The position numbers were made by a program, and so were the translations under genes. This document shows, in pieces, positions 1 to 10,474 of a stretch of DNA of 64,000 nt. The notes below the pieces were generated by a model. That model worked only from the letters and a program-made list of their open reading frames with translations. It searched no databases and was not told where the DNA came from. The number at the start of each line of letters is the position of its first letter. Positions within the stretch are counted from its first letter, which is position 1. This DNA comes from Breviolum minutum Mf 1.05b.01 (taxonomy: Eukaryota > Sar > Dinophyceae > Suessiales > Symbiodiniaceae), in NCBI GenBank assembly GCA_000507305.1, contig DF239097.1, positions 186,001 to 250,000 of the forward strand. Direction: 5' to 3'.

Positions 1-442
1 GCATCAAGTACTGACACGCCTTTGACCAAAACGAACGTGGATTGCAGGGACAATAACGATGAACAACATCGAACACCATCGAAACATTGGGTTGACGGTT
101 GACGTAAATATCTATAGTATAGTTTGTCTGTTTATTCCTGTTTACTGTCAGACGAACGATCTAGAGGCGCATTTTGCGGTGTCCACAAAAAAAACTCAGC
201 GTGTGCGCTGACGGAATGCTTGACTTTGATCAGGTAGAGATGTGGGCCAACCGGTCTTGTCAGTGATCGCGTATCAAAGGAGCAAACGGGCGAATTGCGT
301 TTGAATTGGTCACGTCATCACGTGGACCACGCATTAAAATCGTTACTTGCGGTTGCCTCATGTTGGTTCAATCCTCCAGTTTGCTTATTTATTGTTGTCA
401 ACTCTATGAGTACTTGCACCGGGACCTTGGCACAAGGGCTAC

Positions 443-1438
443 CAGTTGCTATCTTGTTGTGTCTCGCAAATGTCGGCCGGTGCCTCGTCCAACTCCCGTT
501 GGGCTGCACTGGCTTGAACTTCCGCATCCAAGGCAGCTTGTCGCAAATTGCTGTCCTTGTCCCTTAGTGAAAGGTGACTCAAAATCGTGGATTTTGCAGA
601 AAAAAACACAAATGTTGGCCGGTTTTTTAGTCCAAAGATCTGTGGCAACGCATCCGTTTCATAAGTCATATATCCAAATTGTATGAATCAACTTTGGAGG
701 GAACAAAGCTTCAGATTGAACGACTTTGAAGTTGAACTGTGGACAATATTTCTGAGGGGGAATCGAATACAGATCTTTTCAAGCAGCATCGAAAATTGCA
801 CCCATCCTGTTAAAATCCCCCAGAGTGCCAAGACTGTTGGCGGTCGCCAAAACTGGGCAAACCAACTCTTGAAATACTTGAAATCCTTTAGTTTTGACAG
901 GTTTGGACCATAGATCCCTTTGCACGCTGCATCTTTATCAAATAAAAGGACTCCCCTATCACTCCCCACTATGTCAAGAGATGTCGTCCGTGTTGGCTTC
1001 GGAATCTAACCTCTGACTGAATCCCAAGAATCTCAAAGACATCAAGGATTCTACTAGATACAATATTCTAATAGACGCTAACAAGTATCAAACATGATCA
1101 AACACAGCAAACAATGAAAGAAATGATTGAACGCTGTCTACAGAAGTGAACCTCTTGATATCCCATCATGAGATGAGGGCATCCCGCAAGCCCACCTTAC
1201 AGTATTACCAGTACCGACACTAGCATCCGAAACATTTCCGGGAGGGAAGCTTCTTTGATAACAAGACGTAAACAAGCACATTGACCCCCACAAGATTGGC
1301 AGCTGAGCTTGTTTTTCCTGCCACATCCGCTTGTTCGTCAGAAAGATCTTTGCCCCAACTCAGACATTTCCTGAGCTTGTTTTGTAGAGCTGGCATATGC
1401 AACTCGAGAAGATTTGAAAGCAAAGCTTGCATCCAACT
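443..1438 (-). CDS. unidentified gene, two exons, coiled-coil-like
   Basis: Two minus-strand open segments look like exons of one gene that lies 3' of the uS3 tandem. The upstream exon (about 1,290-1,438) encodes a leucine-rich helical stretch with the core LRKCLSWGKDLSDEQADVAG and can end at a GT donor. The downstream exon (443-562) starts after CTAAG and ends before GTAG. It encodes an Ala/Glu/Gln-rich amphipathic segment (LRQAALDAEVQASAAQRELD) typical of a coiled coil. Start and stop codons were not found, so the gene is partial here and may run off the window. I do not recognise the family. Confidence 0.4.
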
Positions 1439-1617
1439 AGGTGTCATTTCTAAACGGTTTCCAAATCTTATTCAAGCAGGACAACCCAGAGAGCTACTAT
1501 CGCACATGAAAGACCTTCATCATTCAGTTCAAGAATTGCAGGCAGGTCAGAATCTACAGTTTAAACTCTACCCTAGTTTGTCCGTTTCCGTTCACAAGAA
1601 CAAAGATGTCAATATCC

Positions 1618-2867
1618 AAACTACAGCAAATCCTTCCAGTATAAGGACAAAGCAAGCCTAGTCTGTGTAGCAAAGCAAAGGGTATAGACAAGCCAAGCAT
1701 CAATAACCACCTTCCTGTTGTTGGTAGCCGCCCTGGTTGTAACCTTGGTTGTAGCCCTGGTTGTTGTATCCCTGGTTGTATCCCTGATTGTAGCCTCCGT
1801 ACTGCTGCTGCTCCTCTTGCTCTTGTGGTGGCATCATTGGCACAGCCTCTTCCTTTGGCTCGTGGACGACAACGTTGTCAGGCAACTGCATCTTTGGTCC
1901 CATCTTGCCTGCGCTTGTGCTCTGGATCCATGAATCATGCAGTCTTTTCAAAAACGATTCCGAAGACCCAACAAGTAGTCTTGAGACTGTGACTATGACT
2001 AACTATGAGAATCATGTGATTATATATGCCATGTCTGTCGATGTCAGCTTCGTGTGCATGTCGAAATGATTGAAAGCACGCCAGATTCTGACTATGGCAT
2101 ACAGTCAAATGGGCAGCCAGAATCCCCGCCTTCAGGATCGTGGGACATCATGATCTTAACCTCAAATGCAACAACCGTACTGGGAACATGGTTGCACAAA
2201 AACTCAGAACAAATGGTTTCTAGATTCTAAACTAAAAAACAAAAGAGTCCAAAAAGAGATGAAGTTTCTAATCCAACACCTCCGCTACGATCACAACAAC
2301 AAAGCAGATTGTGTCGACAGTTGGCACCAAAAGAGTTTGAACAATGACAATGGTCTCAAGTAAATCTCCCTTGCAGGCGTAAGAAAAAGTGCAAAAAAAA
2401 CAGCCTGACATGTCTCTCTGATCTCTCTTAGCTGGTTGAAACAACCAAGTTCAACCAAGCCACCTTGATACCAATGGTACCTTGTCGCATCTGGACGTGT
2501 CGAACAGCCTCAGAGATGTAGTGCCTCTTTGGCTCTCCAGTGGAGATCAAGTAGCCCTGCCTGAACTTCATGGCCTGGTGTCAACAAAGAAACAAATGCC
2601 ACAACTGCCGCATGTAAAGTGGGTAGATGACTAAAATCTCGTTCCTTACTCTTCACACATGCGATCTTTTTTGTAGCTCCACAAGCTCCAAAGGATTCAA
2701 CCGGAAATTCAATGGAAAACTGGACATGGAGAGATGTTTATTATTTCGCGTGTCAGGAAACACAAACGCCATCGCCATCGCCCACCTTGGCACGCTGGGC
2801 GCGCAACTTACCGCTGATGATGACCTCGACACCCTTGGCGCCATTCTCCATGATGAATCTGCACAGG
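1618..2867 (-). repeat. near-identical 3' block of uS3 copy A
   Basis: This block covers the 3' flank, the last three exons and the introns between them of copy A. It matches 4,923-6,188 of copy B nearly base for base, apart from a few substitutions and short indels. The match stops abruptly inside an intron: copy A continues after GCACAGG with CAAGGG, copy B with GCGAACC. Confidence 0.9.
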
Positions 2868-4463
2868 CAAGGGAGATTTGAATGCAGAAACAGTTGAAGT
2901 TGGACTGAAGTAGTAGGATCTAAAGGCAAAGGTCAACAAATGAGAAGAGATGTCACAAGGTGTCCAAACAAGTGTCATAAGTTTCTACAAAGTTGTCTGC
3001 CAAAAACTGGTGCATCTCAATCCTAGTGCCTGAGCACACCATAGCAAGCGCGGCGCACTGCAAGGCCACCGATCAACTTAAAGCGAAGAGACTCACACTG
3101 GGCCTGGCAAAAGATTGAGCTTCCGCGGCAAGGCTATGAGGATCACTTGAGGATCCCCCAAAAAATACATAAAAAAAAGATCCTATTACAACATCTTCCG
3201 TGGTTTTTGTATGGTTTTCTTGGGAGTTCCTAAGTTTGAGACAAATCAAATATACAAATTTGGAAATCGTCAAAAGGCATTGAGATGCAAAGCATAGTTG
3301 GAAAAATTCAAGGAAACAGTTGTCGGCTGTTCTCGGAGCACATCTCATCTGAACAAAAAAAAACACGATTCATTGCTGCTGCACTATACATCTCTGGATC
3401 TATATTCAGTAGATTGTGTAATTTAAAATTTACTTAGTAGCGTCTTTGTTTGTTTTCTCCCTCTAAGGCAAATGGCCTTAGAATAACTTTAAGTACAGAA
3501 CTCCGAAATACAACATAGCTTTGGTATGCCTAGACATATTGCGAATGTGATTAGTAATCTGTAGTACCCTCAGTTCAGAATTTTCAAGTGCCACTCATGC
3601 ACCAATACCACAAACATCTGAAACTATTTTGAAGGATTTGCAACAAGGTGCCATGGCGCAGCTGGCGCGGTTCTCCACTCGCTCTGCGAAGAGTTCCACA
3701 CTGTTCCTAATCAAGTTGAACAGCTTCCAGTTGTGTCAAACTATTATAGGAATATATTAGGAATATATGTTTTTTCAGAAACTTCTTGCCGCTCCGCAGC
3801 CGCTTTGGAGTGTGGTTTCCACATTGGGTATTTTTCATTGTTAAAAAAAAACACTCTCATCACTCGGTCTCGGCCTAGGCACTCGGGGAAGCCGAAACGC
3901 TTCTGCACCAAGGCAGTCAACTCACGAATACGGCGACCTTTCTCTCCGAGAACCTCACGAGTCCTGCAATGTCACGACGACAGTCGTCTTCATTGCGATG
4001 TTTTGAGATAAAAATCTATCTGTTTCTCCAATTCCCATGTCAAAGCCTAGTATTTTTGTTTGAATAAAGTTCCAAACTGTTTCCCCACGGCCCCAATGCC
4101 AACCCCCTCCTAGTGGCCCTGATGATGATCTCAGTACGAATGGGAGTGACTCGCACTTCCACACCGGCATAGCCATCTTCACCAAGTGTGCGTGCCAGGA
4201 ACTCATTCAACTCGGCGTTGAAAACGCCTCCAAGCTGCAGAAATGCCAAAAAACTTTGGAAAAAAATAACGAGTTGAAAGTGAAAACTCATGGGTTCATG
4301 ATGGTTTGTTCAGTTCCAAGCGTTTCTTTTATTAGATCCGTATAGATCTATATATATAATAATTATCTATTTTGTTTTTCCATGTTTTTCCATTAAAAAC
4401 GTTTCTTCCCAAGGCACCATCTGCCACGAACTTGCGCTTCTTCGAGACTTGTGACTGGCTCAT
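1700..4463 (-). CDS. RPS3: 40S ribosomal protein uS3 (RPS3), tandem copy A
   Basis: Ribosomal protein uS3 sits at the mRNA entry channel of the small subunit and carries a KH RNA-binding domain. Eight exons join in frame: 4463-4418, 4227-4110, 3963-3883, 3706-3652, 3103-3030, 2858-2786, 2574-2446 and 1921-1700. They total 798 bases and encode 265 residues (human uS3 has 243). The N-terminus ([13 protein letters not shown]), the KH GxxG loop in [40 protein letters not shown] and [11 protein letters not shown] are all family signatures. Residues from about 232 on form an unusual tail of YNQG repeats. Donor dinucleotides in order are GT, GA, GT, GC, GC, GT, GT; the intron after residue about 55 (GA donor) is absent from copy B. 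Copy A lies directly downstream of copy B. Confidence 0.93.
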
Positions 4464-4922
4464 GGCTAGGGGCTTCTCAAAAACAATGCGGACTTGAGCC
4501 GGAAGATCCCTCAAAAAGCCAGGGTATGGGGGTTGATGACAGTGGCATACCATGCTTGTGACACCTCACCTGTAAAGCCAGTAAAATGAAATCAAAGTTC
4601 AGCTTCACATTGTGATAACATCTTTTCAGAAAAAAAAATGCAGTACTTGCACCCCATCTGGCAAGTGTTGACCATCCAGAGTTTCAGGCAAGAAAAGTAC
4701 AGTAGCACGAATTGGGAAACTCAAGAATCGAAATGCGGGAAATGCATGGATGCAGTAATGTCTTTTGTGCCAAATCCGCAAATGTCACCAAGTCATCGTC
4801 AAGCCATCTCCTTGGCGAGGGAATTGTGGCCCATTCGCCAATATGACAAAGGAGTGCCATGACATCCCAAAATATCACAAATCCATGCTTCAGCTGACAA
4901 AAAACTTCTCATGATACTGTCC
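4464..4922. other. spacer between uS3 copies
   Basis: The region between the copy A start codon and the 3' flank of copy B. It contains the spliced-leader-like relict near the copy A start (4,493-4,508). I see no other gene. Confidence 0.6.
4493..4508 (-). promoter_or_regulatory. relict spliced-leader-like site before uS3 copy A
   Basis: Read on the minus strand the bases GATCTTCCGGCTCAAG end 30 bases before the ATG. The last eight match the 3' end of the dinoflagellate spliced leader (CCATTTTGGCTCAAG). The homologous position of copy B keeps a better match. It ends in AG and could serve as a trans-splice acceptor. Confidence 0.5.
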
Positions 4923-6188
4923 CAACTATTGCAAATCCTTCCAGTATAAGCACAAAGCAAGCCTAGTCTGTGTAGCAAAGCAAAGGGTACAGACAAGCCA
5001 AGCATCAATAACCACCTTCCTGTTGTTGGTAGCCGCCCTGGTTGTAACCTTGGTTGTAGCCCTGGTTGTTGTATCCCTGGTTGTATCCCTGATTGTAGCC
5101 TCCGTACTGCTGCTGCTCCTCTTGCTCTTGTGGTGGCATCATTGGCACAGCCTCTTCCTTTGGCTCGTGGACGACAACGTTGTCAGGCAACTGCATCTTT
5201 GGTCCCATCTTGCCTGCGCTTGTGCTCTGGATCCATGAATCATGCAGTCTTTTCAAAAATGATTCTGAAGACCCAACAAGTAGTCTTGAGACTGTGACTA
5301 TGACTGACTATGAGAATCATGTGATTATATATGCCGTGTCTGTCGATGTCAGCTTCGTGTGCATGTCGAAATGATTGAAAGCACGCCAGATTCTGACTAT
5401 GGCATACAGTCAAATGGGCAGCCAGAATCCCCGCCATCAGGATCGTGGGACATCATGATCTTAACCTCAAACGCAACAACCGTACTGGGAACATGGTTGC
5501 ACAAAAACTCAGAACAAATGGTTTCTAGATTCTAAACTAAAATTATTGTGAAAAAAAAACAAAAGAGTCCAAAAAGAGATGAAGTTTCTAATCCAACACC
5601 TCCGCTACGATCACAACAACAAAGCAGATTGTGTCGACAGTTGGCACCAAAAGAGTTTGAACAATGACAATGGTCTCAAGTAAATCTCCCTTGCAGGCGT
5701 AAGAAAAAAATGGGCAAAAAAACTGCCTGACATGCCTCTCTGATCTCTCTTAGCTGGTTGAAACAACCAAGTTCAACCAAGCCACCTTGATACCAATGGT
5801 ACCTTGTCGCATCTGGACGTGTCGAACAGCCTCAGAGATGTAGTGCCTCTTTGGCTCTCCAGTGGAGATCAAGTAGCCCTGCCTGAACTTCATGGCCTGG
5901 TGTCAACAACAAAACAAATGCCACAACTGCCGCATGTAAAGTGGGTAGATGACTAAAATCTCGTTCCTTACTCTTCACACATGCGATGTTTTTTGTAGCT
6001 CCACAAGCTCCAAAGGATTCAACCGGAAATTCAATGGAAAACTGGACATGGAGAGATGTTTTTTTTTCGCGTGTCAGGAAACACAAACGCCATCGCCATC
6101 GCCCACCTTGGCACGCTGGGCGCGCAACTTACCGCTGATGATGACCTCGACACCCTTGGCGCCATTCTCCATGATGAATCTGCACAGG
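4923..6188 (-). repeat. near-identical 3' block of uS3 copy B
   Basis: Partner of the block at 1,618-2,867. The largest visible difference is a short A-rich insertion near 5,541-5,557. Introns are as conserved as exons here, unlike in the 5' half of the gene pair. Confidence 0.9.
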
Positions 6189-7146
6189 GCGAACCAATGG
6201 CAACGCGACAAAAAACAAACAGCAAGCCTTCTCCAAGGCGCCTGAGGACACCATAGCAGGCACGGCGCACTGCCAAACCACCAATCAGCTTGAAGCGGAG
6301 GGACTCACACTGAGCCTTGGGGAGCTGCACTTTTTCAATTTCTACTCCAAACATGCATGGAAAAATACGAGTTTATAAAGATAAATCCAGGTGTAAAACG
6401 ACTCCTTACCTGAAAAAAGCACTAGAAAACCATCCGATGTCTTTTCTTCGAGGTGCCATAGCGCAGCTGGCGCGATTCTCTACGCGCTCGGCAAAAAGTT
6501 CAACACTGTTCCTTAGTGCTCAGAGGGCTGGAACACATAAAGGAAACGTTTATATTTATAATGTATTTCCTTGATCCTACTAGCTTTCCTCATATTTCCC
6601 CAATAGTTGTTGGTTCTTACATGTTTTGAAAAAGAAAATGATGCTTTGTTGCTGCAAAAACGAGGGGCTCAGGGAAACCGAAACGCTTCTGGACCAGTGC
6701 CGTCAGCTCACGAATTCGACGACCCTTCTCACCGAGGACCTCCCGTGTCCTGGTGGCCCGGATGATGATCTCAGTTCGAATGGGCGTCACTCGCACTTCC
6801 ACTCCGGCATAGCCGTCTTCGCCCAGGGTGCGAGCCAAGAATTCGTTGAGTTCGGCATTGAAAACACCTTTTCAGTACTGAAGGTGACAAGGGTATAGAA
6901 GGGATACCATTGGGTACCGGGTGCAACTAAAACGCCTACAACAAAATACTACAGCAACAAAGAGTTTGAGATACCCGTATATTGTATAATTATACTGTAT
7001 GTCCTTTTCATAGATCTGACAAACCTGCGTGCCTGTAAAATGACCATTGAAAGATATTGGCATTTGTAATCCAGTATCCCAATCAATGCAGGCAAGATGC
7101 CATCCGCTACGAATTTTCTCTTTTTGGAGACTTGTGATTGGCTCAT
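5005..7146 (-). CDS. RPS3: 40S ribosomal protein uS3 (RPS3), tandem copy B
   Basis: This is the second uS3 gene, upstream of and in the same direction as copy A. Seven exons join in frame: 7146-7101, 6867-6669, 6511-6457, 6315-6242, 6179-6107, 5896-5768 and 5226-5005. They again total 798 bases (265 residues). The second exon equals exons 2+3 of copy A, so one intron is missing. Donors in order are GC, GC, GC, GC, GT, GT, compared with mostly GT or GA in the corresponding 5' introns of copy A. The last three exons and their introns are almost identical to copy A. The first four exons differ mainly at synonymous third positions and their introns cannot be aligned by eye. The ATG chosen gives the conserved [15 protein letters not shown] start. 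Confidence 0.93.
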
Positions 7147-7190
7147 GGCCAAGGAAAGGGCTGGTTCCTAAAAGTGACTAATCTGCGGAT

Positions 7191-7205
7191 TTGAGCCAGA
7201 ATGCC
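7191..7205 (-). promoter_or_regulatory. relict spliced-leader-like site before uS3 copy B
   Basis: On the minus strand GGCATTCTGGCTCAA followed by ATCCGCAG lies about 45 bases before the ATG. CATTCTGGCTCAA differs by one base from the spliced-leader core CATTTTGGCTCAA. Both uS3 copies carry TCCGCA just after it, so the element predates the duplication. Confidence 0.55.
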
Positions 7206-7594
7206 CTGTTTGGAAGGCTGTCTTTCCCAGGCATTGTTGTCCCACAGCCAGGAAATTGCAGCAACCAGCAACAAGCAGCAGGAGTAGCAACAGCAACAGA
7301 AACAACAAAAAAAATGAAAAAACTCACAATGGATCATAGCAATAGTACGTATAATGATAACAAGCTACAGGAGGAAGAAGAAGATAAGAAGAATGGTATA
7401 TTATATACATGCAAAAAGTATATTTACGACCACCTGTAGGGTGGAACCAGCGCCGATCGACATTACTTTGAAGCCAGCCAGAGCCAATCTGCCGTGCTGT
7501 TGTCAATGCGTCCAAGGGTCTTGTTTTTATTTTTTGCCATCTTCTCATGCCTGTCGCAAAGACTGACTTATTTAAGGATTTTTGGTCCGCCCTG

Positions 7595-7607
7595 CCCCCC
7601 CCCCCCC
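7595..7607. repeat. poly-C homopolymer
   Basis: Thirteen consecutive C on the plus strand (poly-G on the transcribed strand). Confidence 0.9.
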
Positions 7608-7675
7608 TCTTGTGTTCTTTTCAAGCGTTCAAGTTGTGAAAAACAAATCGAGATGCACTCCGGAGTGCAATCAGT

Positions 7676-7918
7676 TCAAAAGTACTTATGTATAAAAACT
7701 ATTACAAAATTACTACAATCAAAAGGAGTGCACGCTGCAAAATTTAAAAAATCATATCCAACTATCCAACTAGATATCCACTGGCCACTCATCTGGGTGT
7801 CCAAACTCTTTCTGCGACAAGCGAGCCAACTCACCAACTCTTGCTGTTCGCGCTTGCTCCTACTTCTAGCAGGTGTGACACTTAAGCGGAACATGTCAAC
7901 AACGAAGGTTTGCTCCAT
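7676..7918 (-). CDS. possible first exon of an unidentified gene
   Basis: An ATG-initiated minus-strand frame encodes MEQTFVVDMFRLSVTPARSR followed by a basic, Gln/Glu-containing stretch (KREQQELVSWLACRRKSLD). The part after about residue 55 looks like intron translation. No further exon or family could be assigned, and the assignment rests only on composition. Confidence 0.28.
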   Translation of the reverse strand: MEQTFVVDMFRLSVTPARSRSKREQQELVSWLACRRKSLDTQMSGQWISSWIVGYDFLNFAACTPFDCSNFVIVFIHKYF

Positions 7919-8450
7919 GTCAGGATGTGGAGCTGATATTCCAGCAAGTTTTCATGGTATTCAAAAAGTGCGCTGATTCACCCATGCAACATCATCATTC
8001 AACATCATGGGGCTCTGAAGTCACTGTTTCATGACAACAATATACAATAATAGTGAGTATAACATGTAATATCCTCTTCCAAGCGTTCCAGTTCTTTCAG
8101 GTCTTTGGCACGCCTTTGGCATCCCATCCCAGCCACCCCTTCACGAAACGAGGGCAAGAGTGGATGGAAAATATGGAAACACATAGAAACTTTGAAAGTG
8201 CTGCTCAATGTTGCTTAGCTCTAGGCTCTTCCTTTGCAAGCCTTAGGCACGTCATTGCTGAGGGACATCCAAGCTCAACATTTTCAAAACAGTGTGGCCA
8301 CAACTCAACGTCAAGCAGCTGCAGATCCGTTGGGAGCGAAGTTGTGGGCGCTACCTCACCTTCACGTCGCACTCCTGCGCTAAGGTGAAGCTGTCGTGCA
8401 AGGTGAAATTGGACGAAAATTTTGGAAAAGTTTGCCAGATCTCCCCGCCT

Positions 8451-8746
8451 TCATGGGAATGAGATTCCGGTTTCCTGGACGCAGATTTGGTCAGATTCTT
8501 GGAGATTTTTGGTGGTGGCGAAGGCATATGGCATATCTGACAAATGCCCATCTACCTGTCTACTTGTCGACTTGCAGCTGAGATTCTCTTCATGACGTGG
8601 TTCTGAAGGTTTCACCGATTTCACCGGGCTCACCACTGGCTTCGGCCCGGACTGTGGGTGCTTTTGGGACTCGTGTGACTCGTGGTGCTTGGATTCCTTG
8701 GGCTCCTTCTCTGTGTGTTTGGTCTTTGACTTCGAATGCTTCGTAC
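8451..8746 (-). CDS. 3' exon of an unidentified Lys/His/Ser-rich protein
   Basis: The exon begins after a GGTGAG acceptor and runs to a TGA at 8,451. Its first third is extremely rich in Lys, His, Ser and Glu (KHSKSKTKHTEKEPKESKHH), followed by Pro/Val/Lys (KPVVSPVKSVKP) and a mixed C-terminus. This suggests a disordered tail, often nuclear or RNA-associated, but no function is assigned. Upstream exons were not recognised. Confidence 0.45.
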
Positions 8747-8759
8747 CTCACCGGAGGGA

Positions 8760-9700
8760 AGTGGACAGTGAGGGCCACTGCAACTGAGATATTACTAAGT
8801 TTTTGGCTTGGTGCAGCAGGCTCCTGTATCCAAGCAGAGGATGGGCCAAAATGTCAATGTGTTGTGGAGAAATGGAGATATGACACCAATAAATGGATGG
8901 AAAACTACACTCTTTCCTGATGTTATCACATGGCATCTGATGTCTCGACAGCAAAAATAGAACAAACAGTTCTCCTTCACCATCGAGCCACCAAAGAAAG
9001 CCAAGACCTGCAGCGGGCGGGCTGGCAACTAATGTGCCGTTTGAAAAACCTAGTCTACTACATTCCTTTCCAAGAGAAAGAACGGAAACGGACGAAAAAG
9101 GGTAGAAAAGGGCGGCCACAATGCACATTAGCTCTACTCAAGGATGAAAGTGCAAAGATTGAGTGGCAAACCATCTGCAACCCAAAGATTGCTTATTCCC
9201 TCGGGGGCCTTGTTGCAATTTTCCCCGCACCATACGACCACCAAGGCCGCCATGCAAGCCAGAATAAACTTCATGGTGGAGCTGAAGAAAATCCTGCTGC
9301 AGCTACCTGCGGGCAAAAGCTGTTGCCTTGAAAGTTGCTACTTGGCATTTCAGAAGGATGGTCTCCAATTACTTTGACCAAGCTACAATCTTGGTACTGG
9401 ATAGGCACTTCCTGCAAGAGTAAAGAAAGGAGCATGTCTGTGTTACATCTATTGGTTTCAAAAGGGTCAGGGCGTCACGGTCTCTTCGCGATTCGCATTC
9501 CGCAATCTGTTTCTACATCACAGTTTGACATCTTTAAGAAGCCTTGACACCTTGAAGCCATCAAACGCTTGACATCAAATACATCTGTGCCATTGATGCT
9601 AAAATAGCTGGCTTTCCAAACAATATGCCTCAACATACCTCAAGACCTGATAGTCATGTCATTCAAACCCAGTTGTTCCGTCTTGGATCTAGTGTTTCAA
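8760..9700. other. no supported gene
   Basis: Several competing short frames on both strands. One minus-strand frame near 9,270 begins MKFILACMAALVVVWCG, which resembles a signal peptide, but it has no context and was not called. Confidence 0.4.
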
Positions 9701-9714
9701 CATATTTCAACCCT

Positions 9715-10110
9715 TCAACAACGCTCCTTCTTCGCATCCTTGGGCTTTCTGCGGGCTTTGGGCTTGGCAGCTGGTGCTCGCGAAAGAAGGGGTTGAAGCA
9801 GTGGCTCAGAAGGTGCAGCACGAACCTTGGGCGAAAGCCGTGGCAACGGCCAGGCGGCAGCTATGGGAAACCGCCCACGTTTCCATGCCTCCTCCGTCTG
9901 GATGGCAATTTCCTTCACAATGAAGAAAAAGAAGGTACCGTAAAGAAGGCTGATGAGATCTTGGTCGTTACACCAAGCAAACGCGCCATCATGGGCAATG
10001 TGCAAGTCACATCAAGTCCCTGCCTTGTTTTGAACCTGGGGCCGGGTCTCCACGAACACCACACGTTCCGCCACTTGTTCAGCTCGCAGCATCTGGACCT
10101 TAAGCGAGAC
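9715..10110 (-). CDS. unidentified gene, last two exons
   Basis: The terminal exon encodes IVKEIAIQTEEAWKRGRFP, then a Pro/Leu/Arg-rich stretch and a basic end (KPKARRKPKDAKKERC) with a stop at 9,715. An exon just upstream (about 10,020-10,110) encodes KVQMLRAEQVAERVVFVETR. The basic tail may act in nuclear import or nucleic-acid binding; that is inference. The first exon and start were not resolved. Confidence 0.42.
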
Positions 10111-10474
10111 AAGTGATCAAATTCCTCCTGAATTTGAAAGACCTGAAGCACAATTGATGCAGAAACGGTAATGACATGGACCAGAGAAGACATGGACCCA
10201 ACCACTAACAGCTTAATGCAGCCAAAAAGACAGCCCCCTGACGGAGTAGAGCGTGCTCCTGCAATCCAGCATCTTGTAAGCATCAGCCAAAATGCTCAGT
10301 CACAAGGGAATACAATTTTCTTGGCTACAGGTCAGGTACTCACGTTTCAGCATCACTCAGCTTTCAAATGGTCAAAATTTATCAAATCTACCTGGTCTGG
10401 GCGCTTTGGAGCAATAGGTTCCGAGGAAGATCGCTCAGTGGCCTTAGGTTGGATCTTTTGGAATCCTGAGGTGG

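Larger units (their letters stand above)
7147..7675. other. upstream region of uS3 copy B, no gene seen
   Basis: Holds the spliced-leader-like site at 7,191-7,205, CAG/CAA-rich sequence near 7,260-7,300 and a run of 13 C at 7,595-7,607. No convincing exon. Confidence 0.5.

Noticed and set aside
1718-1933. Plus-strand frame of almost pure Val/Leu that looks like a membrane protein
   Set aside because: Antisense shadow of the YNQG repeats of uS3; it repeats identically at 5,023-5,238.
9134-9274. Minus-strand signal-peptide-like frame MKFILACMAALVVVWCG
   Set aside because: No downstream exons, and a competing plus-strand frame; insufficient support.
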